Source: an uncultured Eubacteriales bacterium (GTDB taxonomy: Bacteria > Bacillota > Clostridia > Oscillospirales > Acutalibacteraceae). From it: a DNA stretch of 36,269 nucleotides. Made by a program: the position numbers and the translations under genes. The DNA lies in assembly GCA_934463035.1 (NCBI GenBank), contig CAKSIG010000011.1:1-36269 (forward strand). The letters run 5' to 3'. This document shows positions 21,388 through 29,918 of the stretch, in pieces; the first letter of the stretch is position 1, and every line of letters begins with the position of its first letter. The notes beneath the pieces are model-generated. The model was given only the letters and a program-made list of their open reading frames with translations. It did not search any database and was not told the DNA's origin.

Positions 21388-21407
21388 AAGATGAAGGAGT
21401 GTTAAAA

Positions 21408-22472
21408 ATGGAAATTAAAGTATTAAGAACATTACACCCAAAGGACAAGCCGAACAGTTCTCAGCTCGGTTTCGGAAAAGTATTTACCGATCATATGTTT
21501 ATTATGGATTGGTCTTCCGATATCGGTTGGCACGACGCACGGATAGTTCCGTTTGCAAACCTTTCCATTCACCCTGCTTCTACCGTTTTGCATTACGGCT
21601 CGGAAATTTTTGAGGGATTAAAGGCTTACAGACGCGCCGACGGCAAGGTTCAGATGTTCCGTCCGATAGAAAATGTAAAACGCTTGAACAATTCGGCTGA
21701 AAGGCTGTGCCTGCCGCAGATACCTGAGGAAGACGCCTTGCAGATATTGGATACGTTCGTATCCCTTGAAAAGGATTGGACGCCCGATAAAGAGGGAACC
21801 TCGCTGTATTTGAGACCGTTTATGTTCGGAAATGACGAGAGTCTCGGCGTACACGCCGTACATCACGCAAAGTTTGTCATTATAGCGTCACCTGTCGGAA
21901 GCTATTATAAAGAGGGTATAAGCCCCGTTAAGATAATGATTGAGGATAGAGATGTCCGTGCCGTAAGAGGCGGTACAGGCTACGCTAAATGCGGCGGAAA
22001 CTATGCTGCCAGCAACCGTGCGGGCGAACACGCGGAGCAGTTGGGATATTCTCAGGTATTGTGGCTTGACGGTGTTGAACGCAAGTATATTGAGGAAGTC
22101 GGCGCTATGAACGTTATGTTTAAAATAGACGACGAAATAGTAACCCCGATGCTCACAGGCTCGATACTTCCCGGAATCACGCGCAAATCCTGTATTGAAA
22201 TACTGAAAGACGAGGGCTACAAGGTCAGCGAACGGCTTTTAAGCGTAGACGAGCTTTTAAGCGCTTTGGAGGAAGGCAGGCTTAAAGAGGCTTGGGGCTG
22301 CGGCACCGCGGCCGTTGTTTCACCTATCGGCGAGCTTTGCTACAAGGATAAAAAGTTCACGGTAAATAACGGCGTTATAGGCGATGTTACACAACACCTT
22401 TATGATACGCTGACAGGGATACAGTGGGGCAAATGCGAAGACAAGCACGGTTGGATCCGCCCCGTGAAATAG
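21408..22472 (+). CDS. ilvE: Branched-chain amino acid aminotransferase
   Basis: A PLP-dependent fold-IV transaminase that exchanges the amino group between glutamate and leucine, isoleucine or valine. The 354-residue protein is of the longer BCAT type, with LHYGSEIFEGLKAYR, the PLP-lysine region GYAKCGGNYAAS, QVLWLDG and a closing GCGTAAVVSPIG. The ATG at 21408 has GAAGGAG 8 nt upstream. First gene of an operon with metY and metA. Branched-chain transaminases can also form methionine from its keto acid, so a part in methionine metabolism is possible. Expression should depend on read-through of the leader terminator. Confidence 0.96.
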   Translation: MEIKVLRTLHPKDKPNSSQLGFGKVFTDHMFIMDWSSDIGWHDARIVPFANLSIHPASTVLHYGSEIFEGLKAYRRADGKVQMFRPIENVKRLNNSAERLCLPQIPEEDALQILDTFVSLEKDWTPDKEGTSLYLRPFMFGNDESLGVHAVHHAKFVIIASPVGSYYKEGISPVKIMIEDRDVRAVRGGTGYAKCGGNYAASNRAGEHAEQLGYSQVLWLDGVERKYIEEVGAMNVMFKIDDEIVTPMLTGSILPGITRKSCIEILKDEGYKVSERLLSVDELLSALEEGRLKEAWGCGTAAVVSPIGELCYKDKKFTVNNGVIGDVTQHLYDTLTGIQWGKCEDKHGWIRPVK

Positions 22473-22485
22473 GAGTTTTAAATTT

Positions 22486-23769
22486 ATGTCAAATTACAAC
22501 ATAGATACAAAGTGTGTTCAGGGCGGCTACACGCCCGAGAACGGCGAGCCGAGGCAGGTTCCGATAATTCAAAGCACAACCTTTAAATATGCTACCAGCG
22601 GCGATATGGGCAAGTTGTTTGATCTTGAAGCGTCAGGATATTTCTATTCAAGACTGCAAAACCCGACCTGCGACACGGTTGCGGCAAAGATCTGCGAGCT
22701 TGAAGGCGGAACGGCTGCTATGCTGACAGGTTCGGGTCAGGCGGCGTCGTTTTATTCGGTGTTCAATATAGCTTCGTGCGGCGATCACGTTGTTTCGTCG
22801 TCTTCAATTTACGGCGGAACTTATAATTTGTTTGCCGTGACTATGAAACGTATGGGTATAGATTTCACCTTCGTTTCACCCGATTGCACCGCCGAGGAGC
22901 TTGACGCGGCGTTCCGTCCCAACACAAAGGCGGTATTCGGCGAGACCATTGCTAACCCCGCGCTTACCGTGCTTGATATAGAAAAGTTTGCGAATGCCGC
23001 TCATAAACACGGGGTACCGCTTATTGTCGATAACACGTTTGCCACCCCGATAAACTGCCGCCCGTTTGAGTGGGGAGCGGATATTGTAACCCATTCAACC
23101 ACTAAGTATATGGATGGGCATGGTGCCGCGGTAGGCGGTTGCATAGTTGATTCGGGAAAGTTCGACTGGACCCGTTATCCCGATAAATTCGCCTGCCTTT
23201 GCACGCCTGATGAGAGTTATCACGGCGTGACGTATACCGAGCGTTTCGGCTTGGGCGGCGCGTATATTACCAAGGCTACCGCTCAGCTTATGCGTGACCT
23301 CGGCTCGGTACAGTCGCCGCAAAGCGCATTTATATTAAACCTCGGGCTTGAAAGTCTGCACGTAAGAATGGCACGTCACTGTGAAAATGCTATGGCAGTT
23401 GCAAAAGCGCTTGAAGCTGATGACAGAATAGGTTGGGTCAATTACCCGGGCCTTGAAACGAATAAATATCACGCTCTTGCGAAAAAATATCTTCCGAACG
23501 GTTCCTGCGGCGTTGTCAGCTTCGGGGTAAAGGGCGGAAGAAAAGCGGCAGAGGAGTTTATGAAGAATTTGAAGATAGCCGCTATTGAGACCCACGTTGC
23601 CGACGCACGTTCCTGCTGTCTGCACCCTGCAAGCTCTACTCACAGACAGATGAACGAGGAGGAGTTAGAGGCGGCGGGAGTACCCTCAGATTTAGTCCGT
23701 CTTTCCTGCGGACTTGAATCGTCGGAAGATCTGATTGCCGACATCAAGCAGGCGCTTGATAAAATTTGA
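22486..23769 (+). CDS. metY: O-acetylhomoserine sulfhydrylase
   Basis: A Cys/Met-metabolism PLP enzyme (427 residues) that forms homocysteine from O-acetylhomoserine and sulfide, or related products. Family marks are IIQSTTFKY near the N-terminus, YSRLQNPTCDTV, the PLP-Asp region IVDNTFATP, the PLP-lysine HSTTKYMDGHG and LHPASSTHRQM at the substrate carboxylate site. Its length and the HPASSTHRQ block favour MetY over cystathionine gamma-synthase. It lies 13 nt after ilvE and 17 nt before metA, the enzyme that makes its substrate. Confidence 0.94.
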   Translation: MSNYNIDTKCVQGGYTPENGEPRQVPIIQSTTFKYATSGDMGKLFDLEASGYFYSRLQNPTCDTVAAKICELEGGTAAMLTGSGQAASFYSVFNIASCGDHVVSSSSIYGGTYNLFAVTMKRMGIDFTFVSPDCTAEELDAAFRPNTKAVFGETIANPALTVLDIEKFANAAHKHGVPLIVDNTFATPINCRPFEWGADIVTHSTTKYMDGHGAAVGGCIVDSGKFDWTRYPDKFACLCTPDESYHGVTYTERFGLGGAYITKATAQLMRDLGSVQSPQSAFILNLGLESLHVRMARHCENAMAVAKALEADDRIGWVNYPGLETNKYHALAKKYLPNGSCGVVSFGVKGGRKAAEEFMKNLKIAAIETHVADARSCCLHPASSTHRQMNEEELEAAGVPSDLVRLSCGLESSEDLIADIKQALDKI

Positions 23770-23786
23770 TTTAAAGGGCTGATTTA

Positions 23787-24704
23787 ATGCCGATTAGAAT
23801 ACCTAACGATCTACCTGCGGTAAGAACCTTAAACGACGAAAATATCTTTGTTATGACCGAAACAAGGGCAATAACTCAGGATATACGTCCGCTTAAAATA
23901 CTGCTTTTAAATCTTATGCCTAAAAAAGTGGAAACCGAGACCCAGCTTTCAAGGCTGCTCGGAAACTCTCCGTTGCAGGTGGATTTAGAGCTTATTCACA
24001 CCAAGAGCCATCAATCCAAAAACACCTCAAAGGAGCATCTTTTGGCGTTTTACAAGACCTTTGACGACATAAAGGACATGACCTTTGACGGAATGATAAT
24101 AACGGGCGCCCCCGTGGAGCATTTGGAGTTTGAAGAGGTTGAGTATTGGGACGAGCTTTGCGAGATAATGGAGTGGACCAAAACTCACGTTCACAGCACT
24201 TTCCATATATGCTGGGGCGCGCAGGCGGGATTGTATTATCACTACGGAATAAAAAAGAGACCGCTTGATAAAAAACTGTTCGGTGTATTTGAACACCGCG
24301 TTGATTATAAGAGGTCGATACTTTTCCGCGGATTTGACGATAGATTTATGGTGCCGCAATCGCGCCACACAACTGTGAGCGAGGACGATATTCGGGCGGT
24401 TAAAGAACTCAAAATTTTAGCCACATCGCAGGAAGCGGGCGTATATGCTGTTTCAACCGAAAACGGCAAGCAGATATTTATTACGGGACATTCCGAGTAT
24501 GATGATATTACTCTTGCAAATGAATATTTCAGAGATCTGAATGAGGGCAAGCCTATCGAAATACCTAAAAACTATTTCCCTGATAACGATCCGAAAAGAA
24601 GACCAGTAGTGACTTGGCGTGCGCACGCCAATCTGCTGTATTCAAACTGGTTGAATTATTTTGTATATCAAACCACACCTTACGATATTGAAAAAATAAA
24701 GTAA
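23787..24704 (+). CDS. metA: Homoserine O-acetyltransferase (MetA type)
   Basis: Transfers an acyl group from acyl-CoA to homoserine, committing it to methionine. The 305-residue protein has the nucleophile Cys142 in HICWGAQAG and the ITGHSEYD motif with the catalytic His. Residue 111, in GAPVEHLEFEEVEYW, is Glu. MetA enzymes with Glu111 are known to prefer acetyl-CoA, whereas Gly111 gives succinyl-CoA specificity. It should therefore make O-acetylhomoserine, which fits the adjoining metY. Last gene of the operon. No strong terminator is visible before the tRNA promoters. Confidence 0.95.
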   Translation: MPIRIPNDLPAVRTLNDENIFVMTETRAITQDIRPLKILLLNLMPKKVETETQLSRLLGNSPLQVDLELIHTKSHQSKNTSKEHLLAFYKTFDDIKDMTFDGMIITGAPVEHLEFEEVEYWDELCEIMEWTKTHVHSTFHICWGAQAGLYYHYGIKKRPLDKKLFGVFEHRVDYKRSILFRGFDDRFMVPQSRHTTVSEDDIRAVKELKILATSQEAGVYAVSTENGKQIFITGHSEYDDITLANEYFRDLNEGKPIEIPKNYFPDNDPKRRPVVTWRAHANLLYSNWLNYFVYQTTPYDIEKIK

Positions 24705-24727
24705 AAACCGATACTCTAAAATAACTG

Positions 24728-24756
24728 TTGACAGCATAGCACGGCAAAAATATAGT
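24728..24756 (+). promoter_or_regulatory. Upstream promoter (P1) of tRNA-Gly
   Basis: TTGACA (24728-24733), 17 nt, TATAGT (24751-24756), about 55 bp before the tRNA. It would give a roughly 50-nt leader. Confidence 0.65.
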
Positions 24757-24768
24757 TTTGTAAAACAC

Positions 24769-24797
24769 TTGAAAATGCTGTGCGTTTGTGTTAGAAT
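24769..24797 (+). promoter_or_regulatory. Downstream promoter (P2) of tRNA-Gly
   Basis: TTGAAA (24769-24774), 17 nt, TAGAAT (24792-24797). Start predicted near 24804, eight bases before the mature 5' end. Confidence 0.72.
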
Positions 24798-24811
24798 TAT
24801 ATCGCAGTTTT

Positions 24812-24885
24812 GCGGACATAGTTTATCGGTAGAACATTAGCTTCCCAAGCTGAATAGGTGGGTTCGACTCCCATTGTCCGCTCCA
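24812..24885 (+). tRNA. tRNA-Gly (CCC)
   Basis: A 74-nt cloverleaf. Acceptor GCGGACA (24812-24818) pairs with TGTCCGC, discriminator T, encoded CCA at 24883-24885. The anticodon loop TTCCCAA gives CCC (24844-24846), and the T-arm GGTTCGACTCC is canonical. The CCC anticodon reads GGG codons and is usually a minor glycine tRNA. It stands alone with its own promoters and terminator. Confidence 0.95.
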
Positions 24886-24921
24886 ATAAAGAAAGCCGCT
24901 TTTTAAGCGGCTTTCTTTATT
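24885..24921 (+). terminator. Terminator of tRNA-Gly
   Basis: AATAAAGAAAGCCGCTT (24885-24901) and AAGCGGCTTTCTTTATT (24905-24921) form a perfect 17-bp stem ending in T-rich sequence. It begins at the last base of the CCA. Confidence 0.88.
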
Positions 24922-25027
24922 TATGCAAGGCTATGGGGTTTTCAAGTGATTACATTTAAAACAAAAGTCCTAAAAAATGAAATAACATTTCACACAGCCT
25001 CACACGAAATTTCACAATATTAAAAAT

Positions 25028-25723
25028 CTATTTCCTTCTTCCTGTTATTGCAAGCAGACGGATAAGCTGAGTAAGCGATACGAGCAAGGCCGCTACATAG
25101 GTCATTGCGGCGGCGCTCAGAACACGTTTTACGCCTGTTATATCGTCCCTGTCGGTCAAAATTCCGTTTTCTCTTATGCATTTTATAGCCCGTCCCGAAG
25201 CATTGAATTCAACGGGCAGAGTTATAAGCTGAAACAAAAACGCCGCGAAGAAGAATATAACGCCGAGCTTTACGAGAAAATAAAAGTTGAAAATAAGACC
25301 GACTATTAAAAGCGGCATAGAAAGCTGTGAGCCTATCTGGCACACGGGGAGTATAAAGGAACGTATCTTTATAGGGCTGTAACCCTTGGCATACTGCACC
25401 GCATGACCTGCTTCGTGCGCCGCGACTCCGACGGCGGATATGCTGTACGAATCATATACATTGTCGGAAAGTCTTATTGTGTTTGAACGCGGGTCGTAAT
25501 GGTCGGTGAGATTACCTGAAACGCGTTCTATACGAACGCCGCCGACGCCGTTGAGTTCAAGCACGCGCCTTGCGGCGTCTGCACCGCTTAAAGCACAGTT
25601 TTTGCGCGAATACTTTGAAAATGTGGTTTTTACCTTGATCTGCGACCATATAGCAATTATAATCGCGGGCAAAACAAGATAAATATATAGCGAGTCAATA
25701 CCGTAATAATAAAAATTGTCCAA
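25028..25723 (-). CDS. YugP-like membrane zinc metallopeptidase
   Basis: An integral membrane protease of about 231 residues with the HExxH zinc site as AHEAGHAVQYAKGY, followed by two or three hydrophobic segments (LPLLIVGLIFNFYFL, IFFFAAFLFQLITLP) and one N-terminal helix (YIYLVLPAIIIAIW). The ARRVLELNGVGGVRIERV and LTDHYDPRSNTIRLS blocks match the YugP family. Substrate is unknown. Start: the frame opens with GTG at 25732, but this GTG is part of a GAGGTG ribosome-binding site (minus strand, 25730-25735). TTG at 25723, six bases after it, is the better start. It follows ychF on the same strand after 61 nt. Confidence 0.87.
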   Translation of the reverse strand: MDNFYYYGIDSLYIYLVLPAIIIAIWSQIKVKTTFSKYSRKNCALSGADAARRVLELNGVGGVRIERVSGNLTDHYDPRSNTIRLSDNVYDSYSISAVGVAAHEAGHAVQYAKGYSPIKIRSFILPVCQIGSQLSMPLLIVGLIFNFYFLVKLGVIFFFAAFLFQLITLPVEFNASGRAIKCIRENGILTDRDDITGVKRVLSAAAMTYVAALLVSLTQLIRLLAITGRRK

Positions 25724-25784
25724 AATTTTCACCTCACATTAATATTAACACTGTATTTTTATAAATATACGTACTGTATGTAAA

Positions 25785-26885
25785 TTAAACGTTAAATCTG
25801 AAAAGAACAATGTCGCCGTCGTTCATAACGTAGTCTTTTCCTTCGCTTCTTACAAGACCTTTTTCTTTTGCGGTAACCATATTTCCGCCGCAACTCATAA
25901 AGTCGTCAAAGCTGATGACTTCGGCACGGATAAATCCGCGCTCAAAATCCGTGTGAATTTTTCCTGCCGCCTGAGGCGCTTTTGTGCCTTTTTTAATTGT
26001 CCACGCTCTGACCTCGGGTTTGCCCGCGGTCAGGTAAGATATAAGACCCAAAAGGCTGTAACATTTTTGAATCATTCGGTCAAGACCCGAACGTTCAAGA
26101 CCCAGCTCCTCTAAAAACATTGCTTTTTCATCGGCTTCAAGTCCCGACATTTCAGCTTCAAGCGCGGCGCAGATAGGGAGTATCTCAGCCTTTTCGCGCT
26201 CGGCTATTTCCTTTACGGTGTTGTAATTTTTGTTTGAGTCTATTCCGCCCGTAAAATCGCTTTCGCTCATATTGCAGGCATATATAACGGGCTTTGCCGA
26301 GAGCAGAGCGGTTGTGTTTAAAACCTCGGCCTCGGTGTCGCTGTTAATGTCGACAGAGCGTGCCGGCAGACCGTTTTCAAGATGTTCAAGGAGGCGTTTT
26401 AAAAACTCAACCTCGGCAATCATGGATTTATCGCCTTTAAGCGCTTTGTTAGCTCTGTCCAAACGGCGGTTTACTATGTCAATATCCGAAAAAATAAGTT
26501 CAAGATTAATGGTTTCTATATCGCGCTTCGGATCAACCGAACCGTCAACATGGATTATATTGTCGTCCTCAAAGCAGCGGACAACGTGAACCACCGCGTC
26601 AACCTCGCGTATGTCGGCAAGGAATTTGTTGCCAAGACCCTCACCCTTTGAAGCGCCTTTTACAAGACCCGCAATATCTACAAATTCAATAACTGCGGGG
26701 GTGAATTTATCGGGATCATATATCTCCGCCAATTTTTCAAGACGTTCATCGGGAACGCTTACCATACCCACATTGGGTTCTATTGTGCAAAACGGGTAAT
26801 TTGCCGATTGAGCGCCTGCGTTCGTTATCGCATTAAATAAGGTTGACTTGCCGACATTGGGCAGTCCGACCATTCCGAGTTTCAT
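25785..26885 (-). CDS. ychF: YchF/OLA1-type P-loop ATPase
   Basis: A universally conserved ribosome-associated P-loop NTPase that prefers ATP to GTP. The 366-residue protein has Walker A GLPNVGKST at the N-terminus, VDIAGLVKGASKGEGLGN as the switch/DxxG region, NMSE in place of NKxD (the known YchF change behind ATP use), and a C-terminal TGS-like domain (VRAWTIKKGTKAPQAAGKIH, ending GDIVLFRFNV). It is expressed from its own promoter (26917-26945), divergent from hprK. Confidence 0.97.
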   Translation of the reverse strand: MKLGMVGLPNVGKSTLFNAITNAGAQSANYPFCTIEPNVGMVSVPDERLEKLAEIYDPDKFTPAVIEFVDIAGLVKGASKGEGLGNKFLADIREVDAVVHVVRCFEDDNIIHVDGSVDPKRDIETINLELIFSDIDIVNRRLDRANKALKGDKSMIAEVEFLKRLLEHLENGLPARSVDINSDTEAEVLNTTALLSAKPVIYACNMSESDFTGGIDSNKNYNTVKEIAEREKAEILPICAALEAEMSGLEADEKAMFLEELGLERSGLDRMIQKCYSLLGLISYLTAGKPEVRAWTIKKGTKAPQAAGKIHTDFERGFIRAEVISFDDFMSCGGNMVTAKEKGLVRSEGKDYVMNDGDIVLFRFNV

Positions 26886-26916
26886 AATTCTTCGTCCTTT
26901 TTACTTTAATATTCTA

Positions 26917-26945
26917 ATTATATAACCTTATCGGACTATTATCAA
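26917..26945 (-). promoter_or_regulatory. Promoter of ychF
   Basis: On the minus strand TTGATA (26940-26945), 17 nt, TATAAT (26917-26922). The leader is about 25 nt. Confidence 0.8.
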
Positions 26946-26976
26946 GAAAAAATATTGAAATATTTTCCGAAAATCT

Positions 26977-27005
26977 TTGCCTTTTTACGATGTTTATATT
27001 ATAAT
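26977..27005 (+). promoter_or_regulatory. Promoter of the hprK operon
   Basis: TTGCCT (26977-26982), 17 nt, TATAAT (27000-27005), about 39 bp before the hprK ATG. No other promoter is obvious until pfkA, so it may drive six genes. Confidence 0.68.
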
Positions 27006-27043
27006 CAATATTGGAATATAATATTATTTGGGGAGAGCTTTAA

Positions 27044-28009
27044 ATGAAAACAAATTTTACGGTACCGCTTGAACGAATTATTAAGGAATTTTCACTTGAA
27101 GTGCTTAATATGCCTGACGATCCGTCGAAAATTCCCGTCGCAACGCCCGAAGTAAACCGTCCCGGTCTTCAAATGGCGGGATATTTTGAGTTTTTCGCTC
27201 CCGAACGTATTCAGATAATCGGCAAGAGCGAGGAGAGCTTCCTGTTGAGATTTACGGGTGAAAAGGCGGAGGAACGTCTTCGTGAATTTTTCAAGAGAAA
27301 ACCGACGGCGGTTGTGATTGCGCGTAATCTTGACGTAGGCGACGTTTATATAAACGTCGCAAAGGAATACGGCGTTCCGCTTTTGCGCACGGGCGAATCA
27401 ACATCTGATTTTACGTCGGCGCTGATAGCTTTTCTTAATCTGCACCTTGCCCCCCGTGTTACAAGGCACGGCGTTTTGGTTGAGGTTTACGGCGAAGGTA
27501 TACTCTTGCTCGGTGAGAGCGGGGTAGGTAAGAGCGAGACTGCAATTGAGCTTATAAAGCGCGGCCACCGACTGATAGCGGACGACGCAGTTGAGATCCG
27601 CCGTGTGTCTAATAAGTCGCTTGTGGGCACCGCTCCCGATAATATCAGACATTTTATAGAACTTAGAGGTATCGGCATTATAAACGCCAGCCGTATTTTC
27701 GGCGCGGGCGCTGTTAAGCTGACCGAAAAAATCGACCTTATAATAAATCTTGAACAGTGGGATATGAACAAGGTCTATGACAGAATGGGACTTGAAAATC
27801 AGACTACCGAGATACTTGAACTTGAAATACCCTCGCTTACGATACCCGTTAAGCCCGGACGTAACCTTGCGGTAATTATTGAGGTTGCGGCTATGAACAG
27901 CCGTCAGAAAAAACTCGGCTACAATGCGGCTGAGGATCTGCTTAAAAAACTCGGTATGGCTGACGATGTGGATCAGGATAATACGGGGAAAGCCGTTGAT
28001 CCGTTTTAA
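27044..28009 (+). CDS. hprK: HPr kinase/phosphorylase
   Basis: Phosphorylates and dephosphorylates HPr at Ser46 in response to glycolytic intermediates, the central switch of carbon catabolite control in Firmicutes. Residues 1-130 are the N-terminal domain. The kinase domain has Walker A GESGVGKS (157-164), the acid pair in IADDAVE (178-184) and the family signature IELRGIGIINA (206-216). At 321 residues it is normal. First gene of a run with glcK, murB, rapZ, whiA and dnaE; ptsH is not in the window. Confidence 0.97.
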   Translation: MKTNFTVPLERIIKEFSLEVLNMPDDPSKIPVATPEVNRPGLQMAGYFEFFAPERIQIIGKSEESFLLRFTGEKAEERLREFFKRKPTAVVIARNLDVGDVYINVAKEYGVPLLRTGESTSDFTSALIAFLNLHLAPRVTRHGVLVEVYGEGILLLGESGVGKSETAIELIKRGHRLIADDAVEIRRVSNKSLVGTAPDNIRHFIELRGIGIINASRIFGAGAVKLTEKIDLIINLEQWDMNKVYDRMGLENQTTEILELEIPSLTIPVKPGRNLAVIIEVAAMNSRQKKLGYNAAEDLLKKLGMADDVDQDNTGKAVDPF

Positions 28010-28024
28010 TAGGAGAAATTGTTT

Positions 28025-28981
28025 ATGTATAAATTGGGTGTTGACCTCGGCGGAACCAATATTGTCGCGGGGGTCGTTGATAATAGCTATAAAATTTTAG
28101 GCACGGGCAAGCTGAAAACAAACGCCGTGCGACCCGCCGAAGAAATAGCCGACGATATTGCAAAAGCCGTTGAGCTTGCGATAGAAGACGCAGGAGTCAA
28201 AAAAGATGAAATTGAGTCTATGGGTATAGGCTCGCCCGGCGCGGTTGATCCGACAAGCGGCACGGTCTGCTTTGCAGGCAATCTCGGTTTTGTGGACGTG
28301 CCGCTTTGCAAAATGCTGAAAGACCGCGTAGGCGTTGATTTTTATATAGAGAACGACGCCAATTCCGCGGCATACGGCGAGTATATCGCAGGCGCAGGAA
28401 AAGGAACGGATAATTTTATCGCAATAACCCTCGGAACAGGTGTGGGCGGAGGAATAATAATAGACGGCAAGATATATTCAGGCTCTAACTATGCGGGTGC
28501 TGAGCTTGGACATACCGTAATATGTATGGACGGCGAAAGCTGTACCTGCGGACGGCGTGGCTGCTGGGAAGCATACGCTTCTGCCACGGCGCTTATACGC
28601 CAGACAAAGCAGGCGATGATAAGGTATCCTGAAAGCGTTATGTGGAAGCTGTGCGAAAACGATATTAACCGCGTAAACGGACGTACGGCGTTTGACGCTA
28701 TGCGCGCCGGCGATACGGCGGGCAAGGCTGTTGTTGACAGATATATAAACTATATAGCGGTCGGAATATCAAACAATATCAACATATTCCAACCTGATGT
28801 AATATGTATCGGCGGCGGCATTTCCAAAGAGGGAGCAACTCTTATCGACCCTATAAAAGAATATGTAAACGGTGAAAACTTTGCGAGAAATATTAAAAAG
28901 AAAACCGTTATAAGAACCGCCGCGCTCGGTAATGACGCGGGACTTATAGGTGCCGCTTTCCTTTGCGATCTCTATAAATAA
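28025..28981 (+). CDS. glcK: ROK-family glucokinase
   Basis: Phosphorylates glucose with ATP to glucose 6-phosphate. The 318-residue protein begins with the ASKHA phosphate loop GVDLGGTNIVAG, has the ROK catalytic ENDANSAAYGE and ALGTGVGGGIIIDG, and keeps the zinc motif CTCGRRGCWEAYAS. There is no N-terminal HTH, so it is an enzyme and not a ROK repressor. Start at the ATG 28025, 8 nt after AGGAG. It follows hprK by 15 nt, linking glucose entry with its regulatory kinase. Confidence 0.94.
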   Translation: MYKLGVDLGGTNIVAGVVDNSYKILGTGKLKTNAVRPAEEIADDIAKAVELAIEDAGVKKDEIESMGIGSPGAVDPTSGTVCFAGNLGFVDVPLCKMLKDRVGVDFYIENDANSAAYGEYIAGAGKGTDNFIAITLGTGVGGGIIIDGKIYSGSNYAGAELGHTVICMDGESCTCGRRGCWEAYASATALIRQTKQAMIRYPESVMWKLCENDINRVNGRTAFDAMRAGDTAGKAVVDRYINYIAVGISNNINIFQPDVICIGGGISKEGATLIDPIKEYVNGENFARNIKKKTVIRTAALGNDAGLIGAAFLCDLYK

Positions 28982-28999
28982 TTTTCGGGGGATAGTATT

Positions 29000-29914
29000 T
29001 TGTCCGAACAGTTTGAATGTTTTTTAAAAGACAACGGAATAGAGTTTTGCGCGGACGAACCCATGAGCCGCCATACGAGCTTTAAAATAGGCGGCAATGC
29101 GGATTATTATGTCCGCGTGACATCAGCCGAGGCTCTTAAAAAAGTGTTGCTCGGCGTCAAGGCGTTCGGTATGCCGTTTTTTATACTCGGAAAAGGCACC
29201 AATATCTTGGTTTCAGATACGGGAATAGAGGGCGCGGTCATTGACACGTGCGGAATGTGCGATGTAAAGGTTGACGGTAACCGTATAACCGCAGGCGCAG
29301 GGGCAACCCTTTCGTCTGTTTGCCGTGCCGCCTGTGAAAACTCGCTTGCAGGACTTGAATTTGCTTACGGAATACCCGGCAGCGTAGGCGGAGGGCTTTA
29401 TATGAACGCAGGCGCCTACGGCGGCGAAATGTCGCAGGTCGTAAAATCGGCCGAATATGTAAAAGCAAACGGCGAGAGCGGCACGGTGTTTGTTGAAGAA
29501 ATGAACCTCGGTTACAGAAAAAGCGTGTTCGCAAATTCGGATATGATAATAACGCAGGTCACGTTTGAACTTAAAAAGGGCGACCGAAAGGCAATAGAGG
29601 ACAAAATGAATGAACTTATCGGACGGCGCAAGGAAAAACAACCCCTTGAATATCCGAGCGCAGGCAGTACTTTTAAACGCCCCGAAGGTTATTTTGCGGG
29701 CAGGCTTATAGAGGAATGCGGGCTCAAAGGCGCTTCGTACGGCGGCGCCGCGGTAAGCGAAAAGCACGCGGGTTTTGTAATCAATCGAGGAAACGCTACC
29801 TGCAACGATGTTTTGAACCTTATAGAAAATGTGCGCGGCAGGGTATTCAGCGAAAAAGGCGTAAATCTTGAACCCGAAGTTATATTTATAGGCAGAAAAC
29901 AGCAAAGGAATTGA
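29000..29914 (+). CDS. murB: UDP-N-acetylenolpyruvoylglucosamine reductase
   Basis: FAD- and NADPH-dependent reductase that makes UDP-N-acetylmuramate, the second committed step of peptidoglycan precursor synthesis. The 304-residue protein is of the shorter Firmicute type. Visible are HTSFKIGGNADYYV, the FAD-binding GKGTNILVSD and GIPGSVGGGLYMNAGAYGGE, the catalytic-Ser region YPSAGSTFKRPEG, and AAVSEKHAGFVIN near the end. The start codon is TTG at 29000 after GGGGGAT. rapZ follows after 4 nt. Confidence 0.96.
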   Translation: MSEQFECFLKDNGIEFCADEPMSRHTSFKIGGNADYYVRVTSAEALKKVLLGVKAFGMPFFILGKGTNILVSDTGIEGAVIDTCGMCDVKVDGNRITAGAGATLSSVCRAACENSLAGLEFAYGIPGSVGGGLYMNAGAYGGEMSQVVKSAEYVKANGESGTVFVEEMNLGYRKSVFANSDMIITQVTFELKKGDRKAIEDKMNELIGRRKEKQPLEYPSAGSTFKRPEGYFAGRLIEECGLKGASYGGAAVSEKHAGFVINRGNATCNDVLNLIENVRGRVFSEKGVNLEPEVIFIGRKQQRN

Positions 29915-29918
29915 TAAA

